Below, one piece after another: positions 5,691 through 6,437 of a DNA stretch of 6,437 bases (positions within the stretch are counted from its first letter, which is position 1; every line of letters starts with the position of its first letter). Position numbers and translations under genes: made by a program. This stretch comes from an uncultured Aquificaceae bacterium (GTDB taxonomy: Bacteria > Aquificota > Aquificia > Aquificales > Aquificaceae), in contig CALLAD010000052.1 in the NCBI GenBank assembly GCA_938002625.1, positions 1 to 6,437 of the forward strand, written 5' to 3'. Below the pieces are notes generated by a model, which was given only the letters and a program-made list of their open reading frames with translations, did no database searches and was not told the DNA's origin.

Positions 5691-6437
5691 ACTAAAGAAA
5701 ACATTAGAAAAAACAATAGAAAAAATAGAGAGACATCGTGATATTTATCAACAAAACGAGCAGGCGGTAAGAGAACAAATAGTGATCCCTATTCTAAAAA
5801 GTTTAGGATGGGACGTTGGAAATCCAGAGGAAGTTTTACCCAATATGCGCATACAGGAGGGTATACCAGATTATGCTTTAATCAAGGGTGGAAGGAAGGT
5901 TCTATTCATAGAGGTTAAAAATATAAGCGTGGATGTTAAAAAAGAAGATGTAATTGCCCAACCGGCTAAGTATGTTTTTAGGGAAGGTGTAAAGTACTTC
6001 GTATTAACGAATGGTGTAGTATGGCTTCTCATTATATCCTTTAGAGAGGGAACAACTCTAAAGGAACGAATAATTTTGGAAATAGATCTGGAAAAGGAAA
6101 AACTTACATCAGTAATTAGGAAGATGCGAATAATCTCCAAAGATTATATTGAGCATATAGATATTTTATTAGATAAGACTCAAATATTAGACAAAGTCTG
6201 GGAAACCTTATTGAATAATCCACAAGCAATAGTTAAAAGTTTAATACCGGTAACTAAGTTTTTAATAGATAAAATCAACACAAATTACGAATTTGAAGAC
6301 ACGGAAATTGAGGAATATCTTGTAGAAAAGATTGAAGACATTATCAAGAAGGAAAAAACGACATTGGATGAAGAAACAGCATTAGAAACTTCAACAAAAC
6401 CAATAACTCGGACAGCGGAAAAGCTAAGAAGAATGAG
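5680..6437 (+). CDS. PD-(D/E)XK restriction-type endonuclease, HsdR N-terminal/COG2810-like, truncated by window edge
   Basis: Probably a DNA endonuclease related to the N-terminal nuclease domain of type I restriction subunit R and to predicted type IV restriction enzymes. 252 codons are open to the right edge with no stop. Residues 1-35 form a charged helix with NEQAVREQIVIPILKSLGWD, the usual N-terminal helix of these nucleases. The catalytic motif is D64 (GIPDYAL), then E78-V79-K80 (LFIEVKN), followed by Q94-x3-Y98, the QxxxY motif of HsdR nucleases. LTNGVVWLL at 109-117 is the next conserved strand. Residues about 125-252 are charged and helical-looking, with an acidic stretch near 205-235, and were not recognised. 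No helicase motif is seen yet; one could lie beyond the edge. GC is visibly lower than in the neighbours (about 25-35% in sampled 60-bp lines against 40-52%), and arginine uses CGA and CGT as well as AGA, which suggests transfer. The locus has its own promoter. Confidence 0.75.
   Translation, partial: MVDELKKTLEKTIEKIERHRDIYQQNEQAVREQIVIPILKSLGWDVGNPEEVLPNMRIQEGIPDYALIKGGRKVLFIEVKNISVDVKKEDVIAQPAKYVFREGVKYFVLTNGVVWLLIISFREGTTLKERIILEIDLEKEKLTSVIRKMRIISKDYIEHIDILLDKTQILDKVWETLLNNPQAIVKSLIPVTKFLIDKINTNYEFEDTEIEEYLVEKIEDIIKKEKTTLDEETALETSTKPITRTAEKLRRM

Noticed and set aside
5871..6140. 89-codon minus-strand open frame inside the nuclease gene
   Set aside because: The plus-strand frame carries a complete PD-(D/E)XK motif set and a ribosome binding site; the minus-strand product looks like nothing known.

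Overview
The window looks like chromosomal DNA of a thermophilic bacterium, most likely of the Aquificota (Hydrogenobacter/Thermocrinis/Aquifex-like). The evidence is indirect: arginine is mostly AGG/AGA and isoleucine often ATA, as in thermophiles. The adenosylhomocysteinase is the short archaeal/Thermotoga-like form, a single-domain KaiC-like ATPase of archaeal appearance sits beside it, and unrelated housekeeping genes are packed together with overlaps. The lineage is an inference and was not tested by a search.

Layout, left to right. (1) Positions 1-1226, minus strand: miaB, the radical-SAM tRNA methylthiotransferase. It runs off the left edge inside its C-terminal TRAM domain. (2) A 19-bp divergent gap, mostly filled by the 12-bp palindrome ATAAAATTTTAT. 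(3) Positions 1246-3370, plus strand: a KaiC/RecA-superfamily ATPase followed 10 bp later by ahcY, an apparent two-gene operon. (4) A 39-bp gap with an extended -10 promoter and a strong Shine-Dalgarno, then rpmB (zinc-type L28), aroC and mlaE. rpmB and aroC share one base (TAATG), and aroC and mlaE overlap by 17 bp, so the three are probably co-transcribed. (5) A 185-bp AT-rich gap with a good sigma70-type promoter, an inverted repeat over its -10, and a possible 22-codon leader ORF. (6) Positions 5680 to the right edge: the N-terminal part of a PD-(D/E)XK restriction-type nuclease (HsdR-N/COG2810-like), clearly more AT-rich than the rest and probably accessory DNA.

Functionally, most of the window is core metabolism and translation. 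MiaB uses S-adenosylmethionine to modify tRNA. AhcY clears the S-adenosylhomocysteine left by methyl transfers, including the methylation step of MiaB chemistry. L28 belongs to the large ribosomal subunit. AroC makes chorismate for aromatic compounds. MlaE is the membrane part of a phospholipid-transport ABC system whose partners are not seen here. The parts most likely to hold something new are the KaiC-like ATPase tied to ahcY, the symmetric divergent promoter region, and the low-GC nuclease locus with its possible operator and leader ORF. No complete novel system is visible; the nuclease locus is cut by the window edge and its neighbours would decide what it is.
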